Below, piece by piece: positions 49,433 through 56,603 of a stretch of DNA of 64,000 bases. Position 1 is the stretch's first letter, and each line of letters starts with the position of its first letter. The stretch spans positions 1 through 64,000 of the forward strand of contig URPD01000004.1 of assembly GCA_900549645.1 (NCBI GenBank). The letters run 5' to 3'. The position numbers and the translations under genes are program-made. Source of the stretch: an uncultured Eubacteriales bacterium (GTDB lineage Bacteria; Bacillota; Clostridia; Oscillospirales; Oscillospiraceae). The notes beneath the pieces were generated by a model. The model saw only the letters and a program-made list of their open reading frames with translations, was not told the origin of the DNA and ran no database searches.

Positions 49433-49503
49433 ATTTCTTCTCCAATCGCCGGAAACCGGCGGCATCCAGCACTAGAATATGGCCGCATAAAACGACCGTC
49501 ATT

Positions 49504-49531
49504 ATTTTAACACTTGCTTTTCCGATTGCAA
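49504..49531 (-). promoter_or_regulatory. Possible internal promoter before the dehydratase-like pair
   Basis: On the minus strand: TTGCAA (49526-49531), 16-bp spacer, TAAAAT (49504-49509). The hypB to dehydratase gap (144 bp) is the longest within the operon. Confidence 0.45.
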
Positions 49532-49576
49532 TATACAGTTGAAGCGTTTTTGATAAAAAGTTGTCGAAAAATGCGT

Positions 49577-50248
49577 TCAGCCGTTCCACTCGGTGGCCTG
49601 AGCGCGAAGCCAATCGCACCATGCATCCACGCCCTCGCCGGTCTTTGCGCTTATCGGGAAGATTTTGATGTCGGGGTTGCGCATCTTCGCAAACTCCACG
49701 ACCTTGTCCATGTCGAAATCGAAGTATGGCAGGACGTCGATCTTGTTAATTATCAGCGCGTCGCAGACCTGAAATATCAGGGGGTATTTAAGGGGCTTGT
49801 CGTGCCCTTCGGGGACGGAGAGTATCATGGCGTTCTTCGCCGCGCCCGTGTCGAACTCCGCCGGGCAGACGAGGTTGCCGACGTTTTCCAGCACGACGAG
49901 GTCGAGGTCGTCCGTGCCCATCTCGTCGAGTCCCTGATGGGTCATGTCCGCGTCGAGATGGCACATGCCGCCGGTGTGGAGCTGGATGACATTCTTGACA
50001 CCTGTGCGGGATATGCGCTCGGCGTCGACGTCGGAGTCGATATCGGCCTCCATGATGCCGATGTTCATCTCGCCCGAAAGCTTTTCGACGGTGCGGGTCA
50101 GGGTAGTGGTCTTGCCACTGCCGGGGGAGCTCATAAGGTTCAGCAGGAAGCAGTGCTGCTTACGCAGCTCCGCGCGCAGTACGTCGGCCGCGTCGTCATT
50201 TGCCTTGAATATGCTCTGTTTTATCTCGTAAACCTTGTAATCCGCCAT
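49577..50248 (-). CDS. hypB: Nickel-insertion GTPase HypB
   Basis: A 223-residue SIMIBI GTPase that delivers nickel, normally to [NiFe]-hydrogenase. Seen: P-loop SSPGSGKTTTL, the metal-site residues in GMCHLDADM and ENVGNLVCPAEFD, and the base motif INKIDVLPYFD. The N-terminus lacks both the CxxCGC site and the His-rich nickel store of some homologues. It starts 13 bp after hypA with a GGAGGAT site. No hydrogenase, hypCDEF or urease gene is in the window, so its target may be elsewhere or unusual. Confidence 0.95.
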   Translation of the reverse strand: MADYKVYEIKQSIFKANDDAADVLRAELRKQHCFLLNLMSSPGSGKTTTLTRTVEKLSGEMNIGIMEADIDSDVDAERISRTGVKNVIQLHTGGMCHLDADMTHQGLDEMGTDDLDLVVLENVGNLVCPAEFDTGAAKNAMILSVPEGHDKPLKYPLIFQVCDALIINKIDVLPYFDFDMDKVVEFAKMRNPDIKIFPISAKTGEGVDAWCDWLRAQATEWNG

Positions 50249-50261
50249 ATCTATCCTCCGA

Positions 50262-50606
50262 TCAGCAGGCGACTATTTCTTTTATGTTCATTTCCTGCCC
50301 CTGCTGGAGCCAAGTATGGCCGCTGCCGCAGTTGGGGCAGGTCTTGCCGTACTTCACGGTGGGGTAGGTCGTCTTGCAGTCGTCGCACCATGTGACAGCC
50401 GGGATTATCTCATACTTGAACTCCGTATGCTCGATAAGCGGAGTCTTTTTCGCGTACCACTGCCAGCAGTCGCTGAGATATTCCGGAACTATGCCGGACA
50501 CTTCGCCGAACTCCAGCGTGACGGACTGGATGTTGGTGAGCTTGTTTTCCTTGGCTATCTCGTCGACCTGCTTGATGACGTAGGTCACTATGCTAAGCTC
50601 GTGCAT
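50262..50606 (-). CDS. hypA: Nickel metallochaperone HypA
   Basis: A 114-residue protein with the invariant N-terminal MHELSI nickel site and a zinc finger of two CxxC pairs (WCDDCK and CPNCGS). It partners HypB in nickel delivery. It lies between the flavoprotein gene (63-bp gap with a hairpin) and hypB. Ribosome binding site is AGAAAGGAAAG. Confidence 0.95.
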   Translation of the reverse strand: MHELSIVTYVIKQVDEIAKENKLTNIQSVTLEFGEVSGIVPEYLSDCWQWYAKKTPLIEHTEFKYEIIPAVTWCDDCKTTYPTVKYGKTCPNCGSGHTWLQQGQEMNIKEIVAC

Positions 50607-50619
50607 AACTTTCCTTTCT

Positions 50620-50651
50620 GAAAACAGGTGCGGGGATATCCCGCACCTGTC
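50620..50651 (-). terminator. Intra-operon hairpin with T tail (attenuator or partial terminator)
   Basis: On the minus strand: perfect 11-bp stem ACAGGTGCGGG / CCCGCACCTGT with a 5-nt loop, then TTTTC, between the 922-residue gene and hypA. It could lower expression of the downstream genes relative to the flavoprotein. Confidence 0.6.
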
Positions 50652-50669
50652 TGATCTGTTCCGGGATGA

Positions 50670-53438
50670 TTATTTGCCGGAAAGCTGCTTCTTGATTATC
50701 TTTACCTGACGCTTTGCAGCGTAGGGGCCGATGGCCTTGAACTTGTCCTCGGCGGGGATCATCTTGCTGTTCTGCGGGCGGTTGCGCTTGAGATGGATAG
50801 CGTCGAACTCACACTTGGTGGTGCAGATGCCGCAGCCGATGCACTTGTTCGGATCGACTACACTGCGGCCGCAGCTCAGGCAGCGGGAAGCCTCGGACTT
50901 TATCTGCTCCTCGGTGAAGGTCACGCGGTCGTCGCACATGGTGAGAACCTTTTTCTTGTCGATGACGACCTCGGAGCGGGCGGGCTTCTTTATCTTCTCT
51001 ACGGGCAGGGCAAGATTTTCCTTGTCAAGCTCCTTGAACTCGCGGAGATTGCGGTGGATGGTCAGAGTCTGGCCGACGTTGACGTAGCGGTGGATGGACA
51101 CTGCACCCTCACGGCCGCTGGCGATGGCGTCGATGGTGTACTTCGGGCCGGTTGCGCAGTCGCCGCCGACGAACACGTCGGGCTCTGCGGTCTGGAATGT
51201 GACGCCGTCATGCGCGATGAGGCGGCCGTCGGGAGTCGCGGCGGCGGTGCCGGCGAGGACTGCGCCGTACTCGGAGCGCTGGCCGATGGCGACCAGAACG
51301 TTGGAGCAGGGAACGGTGATGGTCTCGTTCTCGTCATAAACGGGAGCGAACTTGCCGTTTGCGTCGCGCACGGAGACACAGCGCATAAGCTCTATGCCGG
51401 TGACCTTGCCGTCCTCGCCGAGGATGGCCTTGGGCGCCCAAGAGTTGTTGATGACGACGCCGTCGGCGATGCCTGCGTTCTTCTCGTCGGGAACGGTGGG
51501 CATCTCTTCGTCCTTCTCAAGGCAGTACATGTTGACGCTGCCGCCGGTCAGACGCTTTGCCGCGCGTGCCACGTCGATGGCCGCGTTGCCGCCGCCGATA
51601 ACGATAACGTCGCCGGAAAGCTCCTTAGTCGCGCCGCTGTTGACGGAGCGCAGGAAGTCGAGACCGCCCTGAACGCCTGCCAGCTCTTCACCGGGAATGT
51701 TGAGCTTTGCGGCCTTCTGGAGACCGACAGCGACGTAGAAGGCCCTGAAGCCCTCCTCGCGGAGCTGCTGGATGGTGACATCCTTGCCGACCTCAACGCC
51801 GCAGCGGAACTCGACGCCCATCTCACGCAGGACATCTATCTCGGACTTGACGATGTCCTTGCCGACGCGGAAGGAGGGGATGCCGTTGATGAGCATACCG
51901 CCGGGGGCGGCTTCCTTCTCGAATACGACCGGGCTGTAACCCTCGATGGCGAGGAAGTACGCACAGGACATACCTGCGGGGCCTGCGCCGATTATTGCGA
52001 TCTTCTGGTCAAACTTCTCATGCGTGCAGGAGTTCATGGCGGGCACGTAGCGGTGCTCGGCCTTCATGTCCTGCTCGGCGATGAATTTCTTTATCTCGTC
52101 GATGGCGAGCGGCTGGTCTACGCTGCCGCGGGTGCATGCGTCCTCGCAGTACTTGCGGCAGATGCTGCCGCAGACGGCGGGGAAGGGGTTATCCTTCTTG
52201 ATGAGCCTGAGAGCGTCCGCATAGCGGCCGTCGGCGGCCATCTTTATGTAGCCCTGAATGGCTATGTGAGCGGGGCAGGCGACCTTGCAGGGCGCGGTGC
52301 CGGTCGGCCAAGTCTGGATGGAGCCGTTCTCGTTTCTGTAATTCTTGTTCCAGTGATCCTCGCCCCACTTGGTGTCATCGGGCAGCTCGTGGCGCGGGTA
52401 CTGGATGGGGCCTTCCTTGGTGCAGAGCTTCTGGCCGAGGCGTACCGCACCGGCGGGACATGTCTCAACGCACTTGCCGCAGGCGACGCACTTTTCGGGA
52501 TCGGTCTCGGCGGTGTAGGCGGAAGCGGAGAGGTTCGGGGTGTTGAAGAGCTGGGAGGTGCGCAGAGCGTTGCAAACGCCGACAGCGCAGTTGCAGATAC
52601 CGAAGATCTTGTTCTCGCCGTCGATGTTGGTTATCTGGTGGACATAGCCCTTGTCCTCGGCCTTCTGAAGGATCTCCATGGCCTCTTCATAGGTGATGTC
52701 GCGGCCGTGGTTGGTCTCGCGGCAGTAGTCGGCAAAGTCGCCGACGCCGATGCACCATTCGCCCTCGATGTCGCCGGAGCCTTCGCCGCGGATGCGCTGC
52801 TGCTTACGGCAGGAACAGACAGATACGCCGATGTGACCCTCGTACTTCTTCAGCCAGTGGCTGAGATGCTCGATAGGCAGGGACTTGCTCTCTGCGGGGA
52901 TGGCTTTCTCAACGGGGATGACGTGCATGCCGATGCCTGCGCCTCCGGGAGGCACCATCTCGGTGATACCGGCCAGCGGCAGGTATGCCATGCGCTCGAA
53001 GAAGTCCGCGGTTTCGGGGTACATGTCGGACTGTTCGGGGTTTATCATCATAATCTCTGCGCTGCCGGGGACGAACATGTCCAGCACCCAGCGCTTCTCG
53101 TGGTTCGGGTTCTTGCCGTCGAGGTTTTCCCAGTGGAACTCGACAAGGCCGCTTTCGCTGACGGCCTGCATGGCCTTCTCAAGGTATGCGCGGTCAAACT
53201 GCGGGTTCTTCTTCGCAAGCTGCTCGATGGTAAGCGGCACGCGCTTTTTCATCGTAAGACAGATGTCGAGAATGTCGTCGGCCATCTTCTGGTCGTACTT
53301 GTAGGCGGTGTACTTCAGCGCGGAGTTGATGCCCAGATACTCAGGGGATTCGGGAGTGATCTTGTCCTTGCCGAGCAGTACGGTAGCCCGGTCGGTAATT
53401 TCCTTACCGAGTTTTGCGATTTTTTCGTCTTTCGTCAT
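50670..53438 (-). CDS. Large FAD / iron-sulfur NAD(P)H oxidoreductase (GltD-like core)
   Basis: A 922-residue multidomain electron-transfer protein. Residues 1-290 form a Cys-rich N-terminal part (SVCSCRKQQR, EWCIGVGDFADYC, GICNCAVGVC) that looks like an iron-sulfur module. Next come a ferredoxin motif (CVACGKCVETCPAG, about 315) and a GltD-type N-terminal cluster region (CKVACPAHIAIQGYI, AVCGSICRKYCEDAC). FAD binding is at IAIIGAGPAGMSCAYFLA, NAD(P)H binding at VIVIGGGNAAIDVARAA, and the C-terminal ferredoxin is CIGCGICTTKCEFDAI. It leads the operon from a promoter at 53502-53530. A role in feeding electrons to the dehydratase-like subunits, or bifurcation, is inference. Confidence 0.88.
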   Translation of the reverse strand: MTKDEKIAKLGKEITDRATVLLGKDKITPESPEYLGINSALKYTAYKYDQKMADDILDICLTMKKRVPLTIEQLAKKNPQFDRAYLEKAMQAVSESGLVEFHWENLDGKNPNHEKRWVLDMFVPGSAEIMMINPEQSDMYPETADFFERMAYLPLAGITEMVPPGGAGIGMHVIPVEKAIPAESKSLPIEHLSHWLKKYEGHIGVSVCSCRKQQRIRGEGSGDIEGEWCIGVGDFADYCRETNHGRDITYEEAMEILQKAEDKGYVHQITNIDGENKIFGICNCAVGVCNALRTSQLFNTPNLSASAYTAETDPEKCVACGKCVETCPAGAVRLGQKLCTKEGPIQYPRHELPDDTKWGEDHWNKNYRNENGSIQTWPTGTAPCKVACPAHIAIQGYIKMAADGRYADALRLIKKDNPFPAVCGSICRKYCEDACTRGSVDQPLAIDEIKKFIAEQDMKAEHRYVPAMNSCTHEKFDQKIAIIGAGPAGMSCAYFLAIEGYSPVVFEKEAAPGGMLINGIPSFRVGKDIVKSEIDVLREMGVEFRCGVEVGKDVTIQQLREEGFRAFYVAVGLQKAAKLNIPGEELAGVQGGLDFLRSVNSGATKELSGDVIVIGGGNAAIDVARAAKRLTGGSVNMYCLEKDEEMPTVPDEKNAGIADGVVINNSWAPKAILGEDGKVTGIELMRCVSVRDANGKFAPVYDENETITVPCSNVLVAIGQRSEYGAVLAGTAAATPDGRLIAHDGVTFQTAEPDVFVGGDCATGPKYTIDAIASGREGAVSIHRYVNVGQTLTIHRNLREFKELDKENLALPVEKIKKPARSEVVIDKKKVLTMCDDRVTFTEEQIKSEASRCLSCGRSVVDPNKCIGCGICTTKCEFDAIHLKRNRPQNSKMIPAEDKFKAIGPYAAKRQVKIIKKQLSGK

Positions 53439-53501
53439 GGAATTTTCAAGCCTCCTGATAGATAAAACGGGGTTTGTTATTTAATTAATATTGCTGAGTG
53501 A

Positions 53502-53530
53502 ACTGTACCTAATTTGTTGAATATAGTCAA
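53502..53530 (-). promoter_or_regulatory. Main promoter of the flavoprotein-hypAB-dehydratase operon
   Basis: On the minus strand: TTGACT (53525-53530), 17-bp spacer, TACAGT (53502-53507). The leader is about 57 nt and holds an AGGAGG site near the ATG at 53438. Confidence 0.6.
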
Positions 53531-53601
53531 TAAGTTAACATGATTTTTGGAATAACTCACAAAAAAACTGCAAAATATTTGCGAACAATCTTGATAAGAA
53601 G

Positions 53602-53630
53602 TTGACATTCACGGACAAATCGCATAAAAT
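53602..53630 (+). promoter_or_regulatory. Promoter of the TetR-type gene
   Basis: TTGACA (53602-53607), 17-bp spacer, TAAAAT (53625-53630), overlapping the inverted repeat at 53608-53639. Confidence 0.75.
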
Positions 53631-53639
53631 GTCCTTGAA
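53608..53639. promoter_or_regulatory. Inverted-repeat operator over the TetR-gene promoter
   Basis: TTCACGGACA (53608-53617) and TGTCCTTGAA (53630-53639) are inverted with one mismatch in ten and a 12-bp centre. The repeat covers the spacer and -10 box, where a bound dimer would block the promoter. Autorepression by the adjacent TetR protein is likely. The operon promoter at 53502-53530 is about 80 bp away and has no clear second copy. Confidence 0.55.
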
Positions 53640-53669
53640 ATCAGAACATCGCAAAAGGGGATGTTTTTC

Positions 53670-54275
53670 GTGCAGGATTCGTCATACCGGCTCAAAGAAA
53701 GCATTGCGAAATGCGCGATAGAGCTGTTCAAGACCGAGGGCTACAACAACGTCAGCGTCAACGAGATTTGCGAGAAGGTACCGGTTTCGCGCTCGGTTTT
53801 CTATACGGTGTTCAAGGGCAAGCGCAGTATTCTGGACTACGTTGTCGCAAAGCCGCAGCAGAACGACGAGGAGAGTTTCCGGAAATTCGCGGACGCGGAG
53901 AACGACTTTGAGCGTATCTGGCAGTTGTTTGACCGGTTCATAACGATCGCGCTCGACTTCGGCCCGCAGTTGACGAGCACGCTGTTTATCATGCAGTTTG
54001 AGTCGCCGCAGGGCATACGCGAGGCTGTCCACGCGCTGGACGATCTTTTTGCGACGCTTGCCAAGAACTGCGCCAAGTCCGGCATAATCGAGACCGAGGA
54101 GCCGCCGGAGCTGCTGTCGCGTATTGCGACAGACCTGATAATCCACGAGCTGTACGTCTGGTGCAGCCAGAACGGCAACTTCTCTCTGCGCGAGCGCGCC
54201 CGGCAGTACGCCGAAGTCGCGTACCATGTCAAGCCGCAGTACCGCATGACCCCCGCCCAGCGCGCGGAGCTGTGA
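53670..54275 (+). CDS. TetR/AcrR-family regulator
   Basis: A 201-residue regulator. I choose the GTG at 53670 (AAGGGG 9 bp upstream) over the ATG at 53661, which would sit on the ribosome binding site. The N-terminal helix-turn-helix is clear (IAKCAIELFKTEGYNNVSVN, EICEKVPVSRSVFYTVFKGK, RSILDYVV). The C-terminal ligand domain is helical and unassigned. It is transcribed away from the flavoprotein-hypAB-dehydratase operon and is the best candidate for its control. The ligand may be a substrate or product of that operon. Confidence 0.9.
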   Translation: MQDSSYRLKESIAKCAIELFKTEGYNNVSVNEICEKVPVSRSVFYTVFKGKRSILDYVVAKPQQNDEESFRKFADAENDFERIWQLFDRFITIALDFGPQLTSTLFIMQFESPQGIREAVHALDDLFATLAKNCAKSGIIETEEPPELLSRIATDLIIHELYVWCSQNGNFSLRERARQYAEVAYHVKPQYRMTPAQRAEL

Positions 54276-54283
54276 GGTGTCGG

Positions 54284-55063
54284 ATGGAGGATATAGATTT
54301 CAGAAAAGATTTGCTCGTTGGACTCTTTAAGGAGTACTGCGACAAATATGATGAGCTGAACGCAAAGTTTTCTGCCGTTCCAGTCGCAAAATATGAGTAC
54401 TGTAACGGTGTGAAAAGTGGTATCTGGAGGGGATATTACAATCCAAGCCCAATAAGTGACATTGTTGTAGGCAATGCAAGCCGCGGCCGACGCGTAACGC
54501 ATCCGAGGAAAGGCTGTCACTACCGATACAGGTACTTATTTGATGAGTACGGGAAGCTGTTTATTGCCGAAGATTACGATGACCAGCCCAGCAAACCTGC
54601 TCCTATAATCTGTTTTGATGAGCGCGGGAGGCTGCGTTTTGCCGAGGATAACAGCAATCAGGCCGCCGTATCCGAGCCTGTACTCTGGCAAAAAGAGTTC
54701 CTTATATATGAAGGGCGGCGTGTCATTGCACCGGAATATGACATCGTATCTACGCCGGAGCTTGGGACAATAAGTGTCTGCGATTATAACGAACAGGGAA
54801 AAATACTCCGCTATGACAGACTACATTGGAGCATACAGGGTCCGATAAAGTATCAGGATTTATCATCTGAGGTATATGAGTACGGTGAAAACGGGCTGTT
54901 GGAGTATGCATATTGGGGAAGGAGTTTTGCCGGCATCATAGAAGTAGATAAATATCACTTCAATCATGATGACGAAGGCCGAATGGTGAGCTATGATTTC
55001 TTTCGCAAAGACGGTAGCTTGGTAACATATGAGGTACCGAAGTCCAAAAGAAGAAATGTGTGA
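54284..55063 (+). CDS. YD-repeat-like protein of unknown function, low GC
   Basis: A 259-residue cytoplasmic-looking protein without signal or membrane helix. From about residue 75 it has five or so repeats of a beta-hairpin-type unit: YLFDEYGKLFIAED, CFDERGRLRFAED, CDYNEQGKILRYD, YEYGENGLLEYAY and FNHDDEGRMVSYDF. This F/Y-x-(D/E)-x-G-(K/R)-(L/M) pattern resembles RHS/YD repeats. In soluble proteins such repeats occur in toxin-system immunity proteins and related families. Two 60-base lines I counted have 42-45 percent GC, well below the flanks, suggesting acquisition. It follows the TetR stop by 8 bp and is ended by a terminator next to a tRNA cluster. Function unknown. Confidence 0.7.
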   Translation: MEDIDFRKDLLVGLFKEYCDKYDELNAKFSAVPVAKYEYCNGVKSGIWRGYYNPSPISDIVVGNASRGRRVTHPRKGCHYRYRYLFDEYGKLFIAEDYDDQPSKPAPIICFDERGRLRFAEDNSNQAAVSEPVLWQKEFLIYEGRRVIAPEYDIVSTPELGTISVCDYNEQGKILRYDRLHWSIQGPIKYQDLSSEVYEYGENGLLEYAYWGRSFAGIIEVDKYHFNHDDEGRMVSYDFFRKDGSLVTYEVPKSKRRNV

Positions 55064-55081
55064 TAAAGTCTGATATATAAT

Positions 55082-55112
55082 AAAGAAAGCACCGTGTTGC
55101 GGTGCTTTCTTT
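55082..55112 (+). terminator. Terminator after the YD-repeat-like gene
   Basis: Stem AAAGAAAGCACCG / CGGTGCTTTCTTT with a short loop. Confidence 0.9.
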
Positions 55113-55155
55113 ATGCCGTCGTCGATGAGCTAGCCCCAAACAACGAGCATTACGC

Positions 55156-55193
55156 AAAATAAATGACCGATCTTATGATCGGTCATTTATTTT
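55156..55193 (-). terminator. Terminator of the tRNA cluster
   Basis: Stem AAAATAAATGACCGATC / GATCGGTCATTTATTTT with loop TTAT, directly after tRNA-Cys on the minus strand; the CCA end touches it. Confidence 0.9.
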
Positions 55194-55267
55194 GGAGGCG
55201 CCACCCAGACTTGAACTGGGGAGTCGCGGATTTGCAGTCCGCTGCCTTACCACTTGGCTATGGCGCC
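55193..55267 (-). tRNA. tRNA-Cys (anticodon GCA)
   Basis: Minus strand, 75 nt with encoded CCA. Acceptor stem GGCGCCA / TGGCGCC, anticodon loop ACTGCAAAT-type with GCA, T-loop GTTCAAGTC. Last of four tRNAs in the cluster. Confidence 0.95.
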
Positions 55268-55309
55268 ATATGAGATTTGCGGGCGATGGTTGATGCCCGC
55301 AAATCTTTT

Positions 55310-55385
55310 TGGAGCGGCTTACGAGGCTCGAACTCGCTACCTCCACCTTGGCAAGGTGGCGCTCTACCGGATGAGCTAAAGCCGC
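55310..55385 (-). tRNA. tRNA-Gly (anticodon GCC)
   Basis: Minus strand, 76 nt with encoded CCA. Acceptor GCGGCTT / AAGCCGC, anticodon loop CTTGCCAAG giving GCC, T-arm GAGTTCGAGCCTC. A GC-rich hairpin (AGATTTGCGGGC / GCCCGCAAATCT, about 55273-55306) separates it from tRNA-Cys. Confidence 0.95.
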
Positions 55386-55408
55386 AGAACTCATCGCATA
55401 GCGATGAG

Positions 55409-55484
55409 TGGTGCCTCCGGTCGGAGTTGAACCAACGACACGCGGATTTTCAATCCGCTGCTCTACCTACTGAGCTACAGAGGC
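55409..55484 (-). tRNA. tRNA-Phe (anticodon GAA)
   Basis: Minus strand, 76 nt with encoded CCA. Acceptor GCCTCTG (5') pairing to CGGAGGC, anticodon loop TTGAAAA giving GAA, T-arm GGTTCAACTCC. A short hairpin (CTCATCGC / GCGATGAG) lies between it and tRNA-Gly. Confidence 0.93.
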
Positions 55485-55499
55485 ATATGAAGTTAATTA

Positions 55500-55576
55500 T
55501 GGTGGGAACAACTGGACTCGAACCAGTGACCCCCTGCTTGTAAGGCAGGTGCTCTAACCAGCTGAGCTATGCTCCC
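55500..55576 (-). tRNA. tRNA-Val (anticodon TAC)
   Basis: Minus strand, 77 nt with encoded CCA. Acceptor GGGAGCA / TGTTCCC, anticodon loop CTTACAAG giving TAC, T-arm TGGTTCGAGTCCA. First tRNA of the cluster. Confidence 0.95.
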
Positions 55577-55658
55577 GTCACAACGGCTTAGCCATAATAC
55601 TAAAAAATTCGCATTTTGTCAATACCAATTCCGCAATTTTTTCACTTTATTTTGCCGG

Positions 55659-55707
55659 GCGGTGTTATCAGGCCAAGGCCGGGACGGCGATGGCCTGATA
55701 ACACCGC
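55659..55707 (-). terminator. Perfect 16-bp inverted repeat after hslO
   Basis: Arms GCGGTGTTATCAGGCC (55659-55674) and GGCCTGATAACACCGC (55692-55707) are exact complements around a 17-nt GC-rich loop, directly downstream of hslO. It may be its terminator, although no T-run follows on the minus strand. Confidence 0.55.
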
Positions 55708-55711
55708 ATTA

Positions 55712-56599
55712 TCACTCCTCGACGGGCTTCGGCTGTATGGCCTCCAGCTCGGCGGGAGTGAACGTATACTCCGTGCCGCAGAACTGGCAGCCGACGGAGA
55801 TGTCCTTGCCGTCCTGCGCGAGCTCCGCGAGCGCGTCGCTGCCGATGGAGGCGAGCGCGGCTTCAACGCGCTCACGGCTGCAATAGCAGCGGTACTCGAT
55901 AGGCTCGGAACTGACGACATGATGCTCAAAGCCCTTGAGCACCTGCCCGAACAGCGCTTCCGCGCCGTCCTCGTCAAGCACCGTTGTGACCTGATCCATC
56001 ATAAAGATGTTCTCCTCAAGCCTGTCGATATATTCCTCAGGTGCGCCGGGCATGAGCTGCACGATGAAGCCGCCCGCGGCCTTGATGCTCTTGTCGGTAT
56101 CCACAAGCACGCCCAGCGCGCAGGCCGACGGTACCTGCTCGCTCTCAAGCAGATACGCGGTCAGATCCTCGGCTACCTCGCCGCTGACAAGCTCCGTAGA
56201 GCCGACATACGGCTCGTTGAGCCCAATGTCACGGCTGACGGTAAGAGTACCGTCGCGCCCGACTATGCCGCCGACGTCGAGCTTGCCGTCCTGCCGCGTG
56301 GGGAGGTCGGCCGCGGGATTCTCAATATAGCCGCGCACGTTGCCCGCCGAGTCCGACACGGCGACGACGCTGCCCGCGATACCGCCGCCGTTTACGCGGA
56401 GAGTCAGTGTCGCGTTCTCTTCCTTCATCATGTTGCCCATCAGCGACGCCGCGCACAGCAGACGCCCCAGCGCGGCGGATGCGGTGGGGGAGCAGCCGTG
56501 GACGCTGCATCCGCGCTGCACGGTGTCCTTCGCGGTGATGACCGCCATTTTTATATAGCCGTCTCCGGCGGTAGCTCTGATTATTCTGTCGTTGTTCAT
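55712..56599 (-). CDS. hslO: Redox-regulated chaperone Hsp33
   Basis: Holdase chaperone switched on by disulfide formation in its zinc site. The 295-residue product begins MNNDRIIRATAGDGYIKMAV and ends with the zinc motifs YRCYCSRERV (CxC) and VGCQFCGTEY (CxxC), which are complete. The start ATG at 56599 has GAGG 9 bp upstream. Together with the methyltransferase and yerC genes it forms a minus-strand run with 4-bp spacing or overlaps. Confidence 0.96.
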   Translation of the reverse strand: MNNDRIIRATAGDGYIKMAVITAKDTVQRGCSVHGCSPTASAALGRLLCAASLMGNMMKEENATLTLRVNGGGIAGSVVAVSDSAGNVRGYIENPAADLPTRQDGKLDVGGIVGRDGTLTVSRDIGLNEPYVGSTELVSGEVAEDLTAYLLESEQVPSACALGVLVDTDKSIKAAGGFIVQLMPGAPEEYIDRLEENIFMMDQVTTVLDEDGAEALFGQVLKGFEHHVVSSEPIEYRCYCSRERVEAALASIGSDALAELAQDGKDISVGCQFCGTEYTFTPAELEAIQPKPVEE

Positions 56600-56603
56600 A
56601 AAA

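Noticed and set aside
50793..53465. An 890-codon frame on the plus strand
   Set aside because: It is the antisense shadow of the flavin/Fe-S oxidoreductase gene. Its product is full of low-complexity Ala/Val/Asp/Leu sequence with no domain, and it has no ribosome binding site.
55277..55543. An 88-codon plus-strand frame over the tRNA cluster
   Set aside because: It is a translation across three tRNA genes on the other strand and has no ribosome binding site.
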